From NCBI RefSeq assembly GCF_036370855.1, contig NC_088098.1, positions 32,925,981 through 32,989,980 of the forward strand: a stretch of DNA of 64,000 nucleotides. The letters are read 5' to 3'. The DNA comes from Dromaius novaehollandiae. Taxonomy: Eukaryota; Chordata; Aves; Casuariiformes; Dromaiidae. The position numbers and the translations under genes are program-made. Below are positions 24,311 to 37,802 of the stretch, piece after piece. Each line of letters starts with the position of its first letter. Position 1 is the first letter of the stretch. The notes below the pieces were generated by a model. It had not been told where the DNA came from. It was given only the letters and a program-made list of their open reading frames with translations, and did not search any database.

Positions 24311-25384
24311 TAATCAGGCATGTCAGTATAAGATGAGAGCACGTATAGTAATGCATGTATTGCTTCCTGATGAGGCTTGTCAGAGCAACTATTCTGGTCT
24401 GAAAGGTGCAGGGCAAATGGTGCTGCTTGCCAGCAGCATACAGTGCAATCCTAATTTAGGAGAAGAATATGTATAACAATATAGTCCATTTTCAACAGTA
24501 ATAGAGGAGAGTCAGTTCTGAATTTTTTGGCCCTCTCTCTCAAACCATGACACCAAATGCTGGCTGTAGACAGGGATATTTGCCAAAACACACACACACC
24601 CCAGTCTACTGCAAACGCTACCTGAACAGCCATTATCTGTCTCCTTTTGGAAAGGCAATGATCCTGTGGATCAAAGGCAAACGTCCTGAAGAAGTACCCA
24701 ACATTTTCAAGGCCTGTAGAAACCCCACTGTGAGCAATGCCTGCTCCCTCTCCACAGCTCTCTATGTCCTTCCAGTATTCATTTCCATGTGTTCAGTTCC
24801 CTGAGCTAAGAGTTGTACTGACAATATTTTTGCTTTAGGAGCTGGGCAACAATGGCATCTGTAGAAGGGTTTCTCCAGGTGATAGACCATATTTCACCAG
24901 TCAGAGGGGTAAAGTCACAGTGTTCCCAAACATGAGTCTATCCATCTCCCACCCATCTACTGGATAACTTTTGCTACTGCCAACCTTCACCTTTGGTACC
25001 TTTTATAGTATCCCAGGTGCTCCCCCCCTGAAACCAGCTTTATGCTCAGTATTGAGCCAAGAATAAGAAGAGAAAAAGTTTAATATAAAACAGGAAAGAA
25101 TCCTAAGTGTAACTTAAAAAGCATCAGAACCTACAGCATATAACATTTTGAATCCCTGTTGGATTATCTTCTTTTTCTTATGGAGAACTATAAGAAAGGG
25201 AAAATAATTAATTATTAATATTCTATAGTCATTGAAAAACATAGAGCTGTGCAGTGGATGTGAATCCCAATCCATCATTCAGCTGAGCTGGATGAAAGGA
25301 ATTTTATAAGTTTTTGTGAATCAACAAACCATTAGGCAGTCCTAATAGTCATTGGTTCGACACTGAATTTACAAACACATAGCC
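24311..25384. other. Non-genic DNA, nothing recognised
   Basis: It includes a short (CA)n at 24589-24599 and an 85-codon frame (24547-24804, plus) without a domain. The sequence ggttcga at 25354-25360 resembles a tRNA B box, but no A box or cloverleaf could be built around it. Confidence 0.5.
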
Positions 25385-25590
25385 AAAGGCCTGATTCTGC
25401 CAACAGATCTGCAGGGACTGAGCTTTGACTTCTGGTCATGCTTATTAGTGAAAAGAACTTACATAGCTATGTTTTAACTATTTGGACAAATAATGCAGGA
25501 AAGACAAGCTGCCCTCAAATTAGAAGCAAAATTCCCACTAATATTCCTAAGGCCAGGATTTCACCCATTGTCTTTAGGTATCTTTCCCCC
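25385..25590. mobile_element. Old palindromic MITE-like repeat, copy 2
   Basis: It begins with aaaggcctgattctgccaac and ends with gcaaaattcccactaatatt, then aaggccaggatttcacccat (25550-25569). These phrases match, as I remember them, the mirrored ends of a widespread archosaur/turtle short palindromic repeat (…cctgattctg… and …gccaggatttcaccca…). The middle is too decayed to align. Confidence 0.4.
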
Positions 25591-28500
25591 CAGTGAGACC
25601 ACAGCTCCATAAAAGTTGATTTTCTTATGAAGTGGGACAAAACAGTTTAAACTTTCTCCACCAAGTTTCCCTGTGTACAGAGGTCTTTTATTATATAAAT
25701 TTAAATATACAGTCTGTTTTACAATGTTTTCCATCATCTCTCCTCTCCATATGTTCTCCCACTAGGAATCTAATGAGTTCTGCATATGAGGGATGACAAG
25801 GGAATATGCCTGAGAAATAATTCGAGCAATTACGGCATATGGAGGCATTGTTTTTGAGTCGCTTTTGCCATGAACATTAGGCAGAGCATCTGGGACCAAA
25901 TTCTGTCTACCTGCCCATGGACATTAGCAAAATCATCATCTTCCATTTGTAAATTCTGCTGAGATAATCTGCCATACAGAGAGGACCATTCCATCAGCTT
26001 TATGATCACAGAGCATATTGAAACGCAGACCATTTATAGTTAGGAAAAAATGCTTCTATTCAGACAGAATAGTGTGAACTGGAAACCATTTTAAGAGCTT
26101 ATGATAGAAACACATCATCTCTCTCTTCATCTTCTCTCCAAGAAGAACTACAGAGAGTCTGTGTTCAGGTCTGGGCCACTATTTACAAAAGAAACTTAAT
26201 TTTTCTCATTACTATTGAAATTTGGTAAGAACTGACTGGATCCCAGCTCAGGAGAAAATGACCAAAGAAAAATAAAAAGAACAAAAAACATAAAGAGTTT
26301 AAAACTCTAAGTCAGTAATATGAAATGTTAGTTATATTCTCTACACCCAAACATTCCCAAGGCATCCAAAATTAATCATAAAGAGAGAAACAAGGGGAAA
26401 AAAAACTTTATATGAAGACATAGTGACTAAAATAACTTCCATACATTGTGGGAGTTCTGGTTATGAGATCTAAATACTAGAACATAAGGCTGAATAATAT
26501 CATTTCAGTTTTTGCCATGTTTCTTTTACCAGTAAGGAGAAAAAGATCAAGAAATGCCACTGATGATACACTGATATTTGAATAGAGTGCAGCTCCACCT
26601 ACTTATCTCATTCAATAAAGATGTCTCAGTAAAGCAAGCAACATCATTATTTTTACATTTGGTTCTCCCAGCTAACTGTTTTCCCAGTTGCAACAGCATA
26701 GGCTGAACCATAAATCACACACTACAGAGACTTCGGGGTGCCTCAGTACTGCAGGGAAAAAAAGAATATCATTGCTTGTATATTGGGCTTAAATAGAATT
26801 TTATAGTTATAGCTGTAAACATAACTTACACATCTAATATAGAACTTTTACAGTTAGGGTTACAAATAGGCAATAATATTTCTATTACACAAACTATTTC
26901 TTGAAGTTTGTTTGTCAGGCAATAAACTGGCTTTCAGCTATTTTCAGGTCCTTCAGTCAAGGCTAATATTCATTTGATAGTGATATTTAATCAAGAAAAT
27001 CTATTATCAAGGAATAACTGGATTTCATTTCCCCCTACATTACCACATAGCAGTGCCTGTATGGTAGCAAGGAGGAACTGGAAATAAAAGGAAGGTTCTT
27101 TAACCATTAACTCAAATAGTGACAGGCACGTGTACTTTAGTGATCCTGCTCCTTCAGGACTTTCCTTGCAAAATCACCAATGCACCTTGCCATTTCTGCC
27201 TCCTGGCTTTGGTGGAAATCCCAGAGACACATGAGACAGATCTTCCCACCACTATTCCTAGAGAATAGGTCCTTGGACCTGCTGTCACCACCATATGGAG
27301 CCCAGTCCTGGATTTCTGTGGGGTATCAACTGTACTCCAGCAGTCCCATGCAGGTACCACACCCCCAAAACCTCTTCAGCATCTCCGCTGAAAAAACTGT
27401 ACTATAGTCCTAGACCAGCCCTAGCTTTTGCAAGCCTGGCACCCCATTAACAGCACTTTGAGAAAAAAGAACAGAGTCATTTCATAATCCAATAGTTTCC
27501 AGCTGTCATCAGAAATGGCTTGCTTGCTAGACAGTCTTAAGTTTGGTTTGCATTTGGAGATGTTAGCAACACTTGGCATTAAAACAATGTTGTGGGAATT
27601 TCAACAATATACAACCTTTTATCATAACCACATAAACAACTCAGGTAAACACAGAAGATGCATAGCACAGCTGAGCATAACACAGTAGCAGAAAGTTTTG
27701 TGACACCCCATACAAACAATATCAAGGATGCAATTTGGGAATGTTTTCTAAGGCTATAAAAGAATAAACAGAAAAATTCTTTTATCAGGATAAGAACTGC
27801 CTTGTAAAGGCTAATAGAGTGATTAAGTAATGCTCATTATGCCATTTAATACCACCGAAATCATAAGAAACCATTTAATGCCATCAGATTGTTCAGTTGT
27901 GACATGTTGGATACAGAGCTATTTATTTTTTGGCAAGAAGAAACTAGAGATTAAGGCAACCCTTCTATTACAAACAAAAACTGGGCTCCTTTCCCTTGCC
28001 AGTATCTTGGTTAACAACAGTTGTGTCAAAATTCCAGGCATGAAGGAAGAGGCAGTAAATTAAGAGAAAAGGATTCCAATCACATCTTTCCAATTTGTTG
28101 TTAGAGATATCTGCATGTTACCTGGATAGCTATAATGCCAGGAGTACAATCATAACCAGCAAAAACAAAAACAAAACAAAAAACTGCATACATTTTTATG
28201 AATTCTAGCAAAATAACAACTTCATAGTAGCTCTTTAGTTTTATAACAAACCTATCTGATGCCTTCTGTCTCCAGTTTTAAAGCACATAGATACTATATG
28301 AAACAGAGCTGCATTTGCTTGTGTGAAGTACTAAAATGCTACAACAGTACCATTCTCAAGCAGAGCTGGAGTAGCCAGAACACTGGAATAGATGGATTTA
28401 AAGGTCGTAACAATGGTATCTGTAGGAGCACTATCTCAGAGGTTAGTTCTTACCACGACCAATAATGCAGATAAACCAAGAATAGGCTTGAAAGATTTTT

Positions 28501-31500
28501 AAGCGCTGTTTTATATTTATTAGATCTGATTAGGAAATTTCTTTCATTAAGACTCACATTGGAATTCCTTCTTGTTTCATTGAACTGATCCACTACATCT
28601 CATTTTGGAGGATTTGAACAAAACAGTGAGTTTTCTTTCCCTATCGATGCACTGCCATACAGAACTGCAGACTGGGACCCTGTTTTCTCCTATGCTTCAC
28701 AGTTCTTGAAGATTAGTGATTTCAAAAGGTAACGTGATTTCCCTCTGATCATAATGCCTGAACATCTTTGTAATCAGATGAAGCTGGGTACATCAAAAGA
28801 TCTGGGAACGAGCATATAGGGGATAAAGAAGCAGTTGAAGCAGGATTAATCTCCACATGCCTACAACATGAATGTCCGTACCTGATCTAGTCAATTATAC
28901 ACCATTTTTAAAGACAGAAGTAAAAAGGGATTGATGCAGAGCTCAACTATGGTTCCCAGCTTGCTCCCAGATAGAAATTCAACAAATTAAACTGAAGTGT
29001 TACCATTTCAGGATGATCTACAATGTTCCATTGCTAGTGAAAAGATCTAAATCAGATTTTTTCAGGATTCCCATTCTGTGAAGAAAAGCAACATTTTTAT
29101 TCAACCTCATATGAAAACAACAGTATGGTCACCAGAATTTCCCAAGATAGTGCTAGAACAGTTGTGCTAAACATCATTTTCTCTTTTTTGGAAAAGAACC
29201 TCTAAGAATGGTCAAAGATATTCCCAGTTCTACTGAAAAAATACAAAATTATTATAACTCTTGTGATTCTTGTTCACTGAAGAAAAATCCTTTGTTCCAT
29301 GGGTAAACAGAATATAAATCGTCAAAGGACACATCCATACAGGGGACTCTATTTTATATCACAATTTTATTCACTTGTTATGAATATTCACAACATTAAT
29401 CTACTGCAGATAATCTATTCAGTATATTTGAAAATCCATTTATTTTCACTTATTGATATGCATGTGTTACACTTGTATATAATACAGTTTTTTCAGTGTT
29501 TTTTTAAGAACAAAGAAACAAAAAAAAAATGTTGAGAAGCATGATGCAGATTTTTGACCAAAGAGAGGCCATATTCAGATTTTACAATATAGCACATTTA
29601 TACTTTGCACTGTCCCAAACGAAGAATCTCTTTAAGATGCTACCTTCTCTCCCACCTGTTAGCACAAATCCATACAATATTATTCCATCCTAAAATACTG
29701 AGATACCTAGTTGCTGCTACAGTTTATCCTAATTAAATTTTAATCAGAAAAGAATATCTTTCTCTGCCAACATCTTTGATTATTCCTCAGCAGAATGATA
29801 AAATATACATCTCAATTTTATTCCCAGCAATCATTTATTTTAAGCTCTCCTGTGCAATAATACAGCAGAGGTAATGAAATGGTTTTGGAACAGCAGGGGA
29901 TACTGTGACAGACAGAGCACTCCAGGGTGTTCATCCATCATGGAACTTATTTTATAACTACCTAACCATGTCAATGGCTTGCAATGATAAAAGGGTTTCC
30001 CTCTTTCTCTGAGAGTCTGGTAACCACACAGGACATTTAGATAAGTTTGCCCCTATGTATTTTTGACTACCAACAAGTGTGCGTGGTTTTCATTTCAGTG
30101 CACCAAAGCAGACAGTCAGAACCCTCTCACCCTCTCCAGTCAGCATGCTTATGCAGTGTCACTAAAAGGAATTGCCAGCTCTCTGTTGTATCAATATTAC
30201 AGATGGTACAATATACATTAAATGGACTATAAAATTATACATTCTGTAATAACTTAGAAAAAAGCTCATAGATGCTTAAGGCCTTTAAATATTGAAGATT
30301 TTTTTCATGGAACAGCACATCACAAAGTTCAAAAAATTGCTACTGAAATAGAAAATAAAAAGTAAATGTTGTCATGAGATAATGATTTTGGCAAGGATCA
30401 GAAGATCTGAATTGGATGATTGTAAGTGCTTTTTCCTTTATAGCAAATAGAATGAGCAGACATCTACATAAGCATCCAACAGTACTTGGGTTCAAGCAAG
30501 AGATTTTATTTTTTAATAAAAACAATCTGAATGAGTACCATCCAATTTCAGAATTGCAAAACTCATATACATCCCTGCCTACCTTTATAAAAAGGGATAA
30601 AATAGTGTCATTGAGTGCTTACCATGAATTTCAAAGAATTAAAGGCTAGGAGAGTAAAGTATAGAGCAGGAACACCCATCTCCTTCAAACTAAATGGAAA
30701 TGTATATCTTAAAGGTATAAAATGCCTTATAATGGAAATGGTAATTGAGTTTTGACCACTACTTTTTTAACTGCCAAAGAGCTGCAGTAGTTGGTTAGCC
30801 TTAGGGAAACATGTCAGCCTGACTATACATTCTAATATGACTGATGTATTCAGATAACTATTACTTGTCAACAATAATTATTAACAATGGATATATATTT
30901 CCATTCCTATAACAAAAGTAACTTCAAGATGTTGAAATATGTACCTTTCAGAGCTCCAAGATTAGAATACAAATAAAAATGTCTAGAACTGTGCCATGCC
31001 AGAGGACAATTTCTGCAACAGAAATTTAATTAAAGTAGTGTGCAGTCCACCAGCATTCTTAATGCTGCACCAGGGTTCATTTTAGAGAGAAGGAACCAGT
31101 ACATTTTGGAGGCTGACTTCATCAAGATGAAAAGCCACCAGTCTGGAATGGAGAATCTGAAAGACTGCTGCCTTTCTCCACCTTTTGAATATCACCTCCT
31201 GCGATTACAGCTGCAAATTCTTCCGCAAGTGCAATTTTACAAGTGTACACAGTTCAATCTGTTGAAATCTTTGTGACACAGAAGTTCAAAATAACTTTCC
31301 AGTATTTTTGATCTCAAGGCTTTTGCTGATTACAAGCCAGGTTCTCACTGAAACAATTGATTCTGAAGGATACACCCCAGAAGTATAAAATTTCACTTCA
31401 AGGATTGCATGGAGGAATGAAATTCCTGTGTGATGTGTTTAATGTTATCAGCCTTGAGGTTGACTTGATTTGTCTTTAGCTATCGGGTTACCTGTAAAGA

Positions 31501-32325
31501 AAAAGAAAATGAGAAAATCAAAACTTTACATAGAGGATCTACTTTTGAAGTACTGGAAACTGAGATTGAAATATAAGATCTCTGTCCAGCAAAGCTCTTT
31601 CATGTGTTTTTTAAATAAGTGAAAAATACCCAGTGGTATTAGATGGGGTTGCTCCCCTGCTTAAATTGTGTGTTGAAGTGCTTTGTTGGAATGGGACCTG
31701 ACAAGGAGAAACTGAAATATAACCATGCTTAAACATTTCATAAGAAAAATCTGAAGGTCACAGATTATCATTCCACAAAAGTTAGAAGTGCTGGATTCAA
31801 GAAAACAGTATGTATTATGTTCATCTTTTTCAGTGTTAGAACATCTGTATCTTAACAACTATGCTTTTAAAATGTTAGTAATTGAGTTTTAATATTGACT
31901 GTAACTGGAGATATATTCTTCTCTTCTTTGCATGCTACTTTAAAATGTAATGTCCTGTTGAGGGCTAAATACATTTTAGCAAGCAATAATCACTTAGTGA
32001 GGAAACAGGACAGAAAGCATGCATACATAAACATGAGATAGATACACCTTGTTATTCACCAGGTATAAAATAACTAACAAGAAGTTCACTTGGAGTGGTT
32101 TCACCCAGGCTAACATGAAACAAGAGTGGAACAGAAGGACCACATAGAAAGAGCGGGAGACAAAGTATTTCACAGTAATTGGACTTTCCCTGTGTCTGAT
32201 TTGGATTTTAAACATGAAAAGGAAGAAAAAATCTGTCATATCAAAGAAGTATAACTTTAAGGAATATTTCTGCTGTGTCAGTGGATACAATTAATGATCA
32301 TGTAACATTTTAATATCAAATCATA
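25591..32325. other. Long non-genic stretch, unique AT-rich DNA
   Basis: I read through this 6.7-kb stretch on both strands and recognised no gene, RNA gene or repeat family. Frames do not exceed 98 codons. Simple sequence is limited to a (CAAAA)n-type run (28160-28183) and short A or T runs. It looks like ancient unique sequence. Confidence 0.5.
28160..28183. repeat. (CAAAA)n-type A-rich simple repeat
   Basis: Three to four units of caaaa/caaaaa in a row. A low-complexity tract without retroposon context. Confidence 0.85.
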
Positions 32326-32540
32326 TCAGGGGACACCATCCCAGCTCTTGAGGAACAACCCATTGGATCGGTCACAATAACACTTTCTGGCATCAAGGGG
32401 CATATGTTTTTCATTTTGATCGCAAAGAGAAGGGTCATGCTCCTTAATGATGAAACATCCTTTTGCCCTCAGCAAAACTATTTGCATACAGCTCTTGTCA
32501 GCTCTGCAGAGCAGGAACATTGAGCAGAATATTAAAAGGA
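32326..32540 (-). other. Weak candidate exon with Cys-rich frame (minus strand)
   Basis: On the minus strand, a good acceptor-like sequence (TTCCTGCTCTGCAG, read 32517 to 32504) is followed by an open frame from 32503 to a stop at 32326-32328. The frame encodes about 58 residues with six Cys, including a Cys-Tyr-Cys triplet. I recognise no family. The segment also carries an octamer ATGCAAAT on the minus strand and could equally be regulatory DNA or chance. No matching exon was found on either side. Confidence 0.15.
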
Positions 32541-34109
32541 CTGTCCTAGGAGTTCATTACTTTAGTTTGCCTTCTCCACCAAGTAGTTTCTAGGAATTTC
32601 ACTTAAGAAGGCAATAATAAAATTGTGCTTTGTGATTTTTATGATACATGGGTTTATTTATTACACTGCTCTTATTTTATTTTGTTCTTGCTGTTGGAAA
32701 CAGCCTCATGTGGTCCCTTCTGTAGTGTAAGATTGCCTGAAAAAATAATGAAGAATTAATTTAAAAGTCAAGCAACATATTTCTATGTTGTGCACCAAAG
32801 CTCAAAAGGCTGACACAGCACCTTATTGTTATTTATTCTTTATGTTATTATAACATGCTGGAATTCTACTCATGGACCCAGGTGCCACTGTGCTGCATAT
32901 TGTAAAATACACATCTCCTGATCCTATCCGCAGATGGACTTTTATTAGCTTCACTTGATATATACATATAAAGCTGTGGTAAATCAACCGATGCAAAGCA
33001 CACTGAAGACTGATCAAATGATGTGAGACTCCCAAAGAGGCCATACACATGCAGGGTCAAAGCATCTTACATCTGCACCACAGAATAGCCCAGAACCAAA
33101 GCAGAACCCGAGAAAGGTTCCTCAGAGGCACAACACAACAAGCACAGCCTCAGTAACTCACATGAATTATCTGCTCTGCCTACAAACACACTGAGTAAAC
33201 CTTTGCTTTTGAAAAGAGAGGCTGGCAGCTTTGCAGTCATATAAAGTAAAGGCAATGTATACGGGGGTCTTTTAGCCCTGAGGGTTCACAACACAAGTAG
33301 CCTTTAAGCTATTGCTGAACCAACCGTATAGCTGAATCAAGCTGCCTAGCACACCCTGGTAGAGGAAGAGAAACATCGTTGTGGCAGCATTTTCTTCCCT
33401 GCTGGCCACCATTTAAAACAGCTCAGAGTTGCAAAATGGCAGAAAATATTTCCGGGTAACAGATTTTCTGACAAAATTCAAGTGAGATGGTCTTTGATAA
33501 TATGCAGTTTACCCATATGACACTGCAACTTATCACACGCATTAAGCCAAGCCCAGAGTAGTATATAAGGTGATTTTATATGGTTAGACTTCCAAATCAA
33601 AATCTTTTGAAACTAGGTAGAAATGTGACATGAAAGTCTATTTATTATTTCTATAATATCCAGTTCACCCACCTCAATGCATCAGCTACAGTGATAAACT
33701 GGAGCTAGCATTCTCACACATACAGGAGTGCTCAGTTACATGGCTGTTTGCAAGCGCAAAAGTGTTCTCCTCAGTTAGTGAAGCCAGGAAGAAAGCCACT
33801 GAAATTATAATCTGCAGGCCTAAACTGCCCTCAGCCTAGCTCTACAACCACATGGTGAAAAAATCCATATACAAGCAACATGCACTCTTACATAGAATAA
33901 ACGGGTGATACGAAGAAAAACAGCTTCAGTTAGCTGCTCAAATCTCTGCTGTATAGTGGGTGTCTAATCATACACACCGTTCATCATATTTATACAGACT
34001 GTATAGGAAAACAAGCTGCACATGCCTAGTTTTTATGATTACATGATTGCAGTTTTTAACCGCTTTCCCTTGCCTGAACTTATATTATTCCCCCTGCTGT
34101 CTTTTTCTT
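32541..34109. other. Non-genic DNA, nothing recognised
   Basis: Short frames only (up to 73 codons). No repeat family recognised. Confidence 0.5.
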
Positions 34110-34285
34110 TCCTTTTAACTTATAGGTCACACACACTAACTCTGAGTAACTCGCATAGTAGTCCACATTTGCCTCTATGTAGAAAGGTAATACTTATTAA
34201 GCAAGCACACAGCAGCCATTAACATTAATGGAAGTTATATATCCACACACATTAAGGAGAAAAGGGACCCCTTAGATGAAAAGGC
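34110..34285. mobile_element. Old palindromic MITE-like repeat, copy 3
   Basis: Blocks ctgagtaactcgcatagtag and aggtaatacttattaagcaag (34185-34205) match the 'gagtaactc..tagtcc … gtta..cttaagca' order of old archosaur/turtle short palindromic repeats. The right part from ccattaacattaatggaagt (34213-34232) aligns with copy 1 near 21441. The ccattaa/ttaatgg mirror (34213-34228) is a 7-bp-arm palindrome. Confidence 0.45.
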
Positions 34286-34479
34286 ATTTTCATAAAGAAG
34301 CAGTGAAAGTTTAGATAATATCTAGTGATGTTTTTTTCAGAAACGCTTAATTCTGGCTATAGTAAAAGCTGTGCATTTTGAGCAGCTAGGAAGCAAGATA
34401 CTGTGCCAATGGTCTTAATAGGAGAAAAGATAACATGGGGGCATGTTCTGATCTCTAAAATCCTAAGAGAATAGTAACA

Positions 34480-34890
34480 CCGAATGGGAGCAAATCGAGT
34501 CTAATCAATTTTTCAGTTAATAATTATTACGTATGAAAATTAACTTTTCTGCTGCTGAACAATACAAATGGAAAAAGGACATAACACCTTAAGCATTCTA
34601 GGTATTGATTTGAATTAATTTGCTCATACTTGGAACAAAATTGCTTCCTTTATGTTAATATATTTTTTCACATGGTTGTTATATCATAAATACAACGCAT
34701 TAGACTCTCCTCACTTTCTTCTACTAAATGTGCAATTAAAGCATAATTACTCTGCAGTTGCAGACTTTTTAATTTAAATTGGTGAGTGGCTGCTGTAAAT
34801 TGGCTATAATTGTACGTGAACTCACTTGTTTTATTTTAAAACAACAATACATAATTAAATACAACTGCAGTTTTCCACATTTTTTTTACT
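34480..34890. other. Possible conserved non-coding element
   Basis: Very AT-rich but not simple-sequence. It is dense in homeodomain cores (gttaataattattacg at 34516-34531, ttaatttaaattgg near 34769, acataattaaat near 34850) and has AACAAT/ATTGT Sox-type cores. Such clusters are typical of enhancers in vertebrate gene deserts. Inference only. Confidence 0.25.
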
Positions 34891-35329
34891 CATTAAACAG
34901 ATTCAGCTTTTGGGTAGAACATTTTTGCCAGTGTAACCCAGAGTGGCCAGAGATGAAGAGACCTCAAAGGCAGTCCATTAGAAAAGCAACAAGCTCAAGA
35001 GATTTTTCTGGACAGCCTTCATTTGAGTAGTGCTGACAACGGGTGAAAAATGCCCTCACCTGTGAAAGCCCCCAGCCGATGAATGCTGCAGATGATTGTA
35101 CCCTCTCTCCTGTCAGAACAGCTTCCCATACAAAACCCAGCCTGATACTTTTCCTGAAGACATAAGTAGAGGAAGGGAACAAAATCAAGCCTATAATGAA
35201 CGGCTGAGTGAATATTCTCTAAACAGTAATGCACATCTCCTTGCTCCAAGCATCAGTTACAGGGTCAAGATTAGCCATATACATTTCTTCTATTTCTTCA
35301 GAGTGACAAATACACCACTGTGTATTTGC

Positions 35330-35800
35330 TAACTACAGAATAGTTTATATTTGTAAATGAGGCACCTAATTACTTTAATTACTATTTAATGATAGCAGAA
35401 AATAGATAACGTACAATATATTGAAATCTGTGTGTGCTGGAATATTTCATAATACAGCTTCGTACGTTACTAATTTTTTGGCTGGCAGCTCTTTTGATTA
35501 TTTTCTATGTTTATGACAGACCATACCCAAAATCTACATTAAAACACACTCTTCAGTTTGCAAAGTCAAGTACTTGAAAGTTAGGAACTTGCCATTGAAC
35601 AGTAAGCAATAGAATTTAGTGGAGGGAGTGGTGGGGAGAAGTCCATTATAATGCCAGTGGGATCGTGTATTAATGCAAATGCAGATTGCAGGAAATTTTT
35701 AAGCCGCATTTCTTCCCTCTACATTTGATTCAGAAGTCTGGTGGACCTTCCTTTCCAGGTGTTTGCCAAAGAATATAAATAAATACACGAAACAGGAAGA
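35330..35800. other. Possible conserved non-coding element with octamer
   Basis: This segment contains an exact TAATGCAAAT octamer-type site (35671-35680), repeated TTTAATTACT blocks at about 35372-35387, and cgtacgtta-like palindromic parts (35462-35469). There is no reading frame and no repeat texture. It could be a developmental enhancer. This is inferred from motif density alone. Confidence 0.25.
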
Positions 35801-37754
35801 ACTTAATGCTGGTCTTTTCTCTTAAATTAGAATTGTTCTGTCAAGATATAGGATTGTGCGCATGGTCAGAGCCTGAGCATTGTCTCAGAATATTTCAGAA
35901 TACTCAAGAACTTTCAAAGCTATCTTTTTCTTTTTTTTCCTGAGATACACAAGACAGAGGAGGGATTTAAAAATAATAACTCACCCTGAGCTAAGTGGAA
36001 ATTCATGAAATAAAGAAAAGACATTGGCACCCATAGCTTTCTTCTGCCAAATTTTAACAGCTTATCAAAAACAATAATAATGTGGGGATTCCTTAAAAAA
36101 TAAGAAGGGTCCTACAAATCTTTTTAATGGACAACAATAAGCTAAATACAGGGAATGCTGTAAGGTTTCCTTAGATAAATGCTTTATGAAAAAGACACAT
36201 TATGAAAATGCTTAGCTGTGGATTACTACTGTCCTCCAAGATGTGTAGATCAGCCAGAGATCTTGTACCAAGACAACTGTTATTTGTACATATTTGTACA
36301 TAGCATATTTCCTTCCATTTTCTATCTTTATTTTTATATTCTTATACCATGCATCAACAGAGCACCATGAAGTTAATAAAGCAGGACAAGCAAAGTAATT
36401 CTTTTGCAAACCTTTCCTAACAGGGAAGGAAACTGCCGTTGGAGAAGGCTATACCAATCATATATTTCTATGAGAGAAATAACTTTGTTTTAGTGCTGAA
36501 AACCTGATATGCATATCACAATGCACAAACAGAAGGGCCCACATAACCAGAAACAAACATCTGTCAACAGCTTTTTTCCTCTCATGCCCTGTGCAAATGA
36601 AGGTCTAGACTGCAAATGAATCTTTTGAACAGATGGAAGCACACTCTTTTTTGGAATTTCAAAATCTGGACAGTGTGTTTGCCAGGCACTATCATTCATA
36701 TGTGGTTTATGAAAGCAAATGACAGTTTGCATTGCCACTTGTGCATGTTTATGCACTGAAACAGATCAGCTTGTAAGCTTGGAAGGTGTTTGCTCATATA
36801 ATACGACTACTTTGTACCTCTCTCATACTTTCTACCTGTGATTCTCTAAAATGCTTTGCAAATGTTAACAAAGACAGGCTCACTATGTCCTCAGAGCTTG
36901 AGAATTCTGTAATTTATTTTCTAAAGAAGTGGAGAAACTGGAGCAAAGAGCTGTTAAGGACATTTCCGTAACAGGACTCATAGGCACTTTATAGTAGTAG
37001 GTGTGGATTTGGGTGTCTCTGGTTGATAACTAAGTTTCTCAGTGCACAAGAAACTCTTGCAAAGTTTTGGGAAAGGTTAGAGGATTCAAACATATTTCGC
37101 AGGTATTCTTGATGCAATACCTGCAGCAGAGAACTGTGAGCTGGAAAACAGGCTGCTGTTTCAATATCAGAGACTGCTATTTGACTTGGGCTAATGACAG
37201 CAGGCAAAATTTGAGTGATTTGTGAGTAGATCTGAAAATGGATATTTAATGATAATTATACAGGGTCTTTACCTTCAGTGAGGGTTATGTGCTGATAGAC
37301 AAGTTTTTCAAAAGTCTTTAAATGTTTCATTCCTGCCCGTAAAACTTTGGCCTTCTCTAACTTCTGAAAATAAGGCTCGAGAGCTGTAAATTTTTTTACA
37401 AAATTTTACTTTAGGCATTGTAGTATGTAAAGTGTTAGTTTAAACAAGTTTCCAAGCCCGTAACAGAGAAAGTTAGAGTTCCAGATCCTCAGGTCTCTCC
37501 TTTAGTTATCATTTCTAGCTCATTTTATTAATTAAACTGAACATTTCCCAATACAGTTCAATGATTCAAAAGTTTCTGATGCCTTAGATAAAACCAGACT
37601 CTAAAGCTTCTAATTCTTTCATACTTTTATCACACTGTGACTTATCAGAATTATATTTGTGCTAATTCTTGTGCTTAGGAATTTCCATTAAGGAAGAAAC
37701 AAACATATTGAAACTCAGTTCACACAATGTTATTTTAGGTATAATTCTGTATTT
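35801..37754. other. Non-genic DNA, nothing recognised
   Basis: The best frame is 88 codons (36490-36756, minus) without a domain. A direct 10-bp doubling (tttgtacata twice, near 36281-36302) is the only local repeat noted. Confidence 0.5.
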
Positions 37755-37802
37755 CAAGTTTACCCACTGCTCTTAATGATTTCAGTGGGAGCTTTTGGTG
37801 CT
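37755..37802. mobile_element. Short remnant of palindromic MITE-like repeat
   Basis: atttcagtgggagcttttgg (37779-37798) resembles the 'ttcaatgggagctttgg' arm of the old archosaur/turtle repeats noted elsewhere in the window. It is very short, so the assignment is weak. Confidence 0.25.

Noticed and set aside
25340..25370. tRNA-like B box ggttcga
   Set aside because: No A box at the right distance and no cloverleaf possible; not a tRNA or a clear tRNA-derived SINE.
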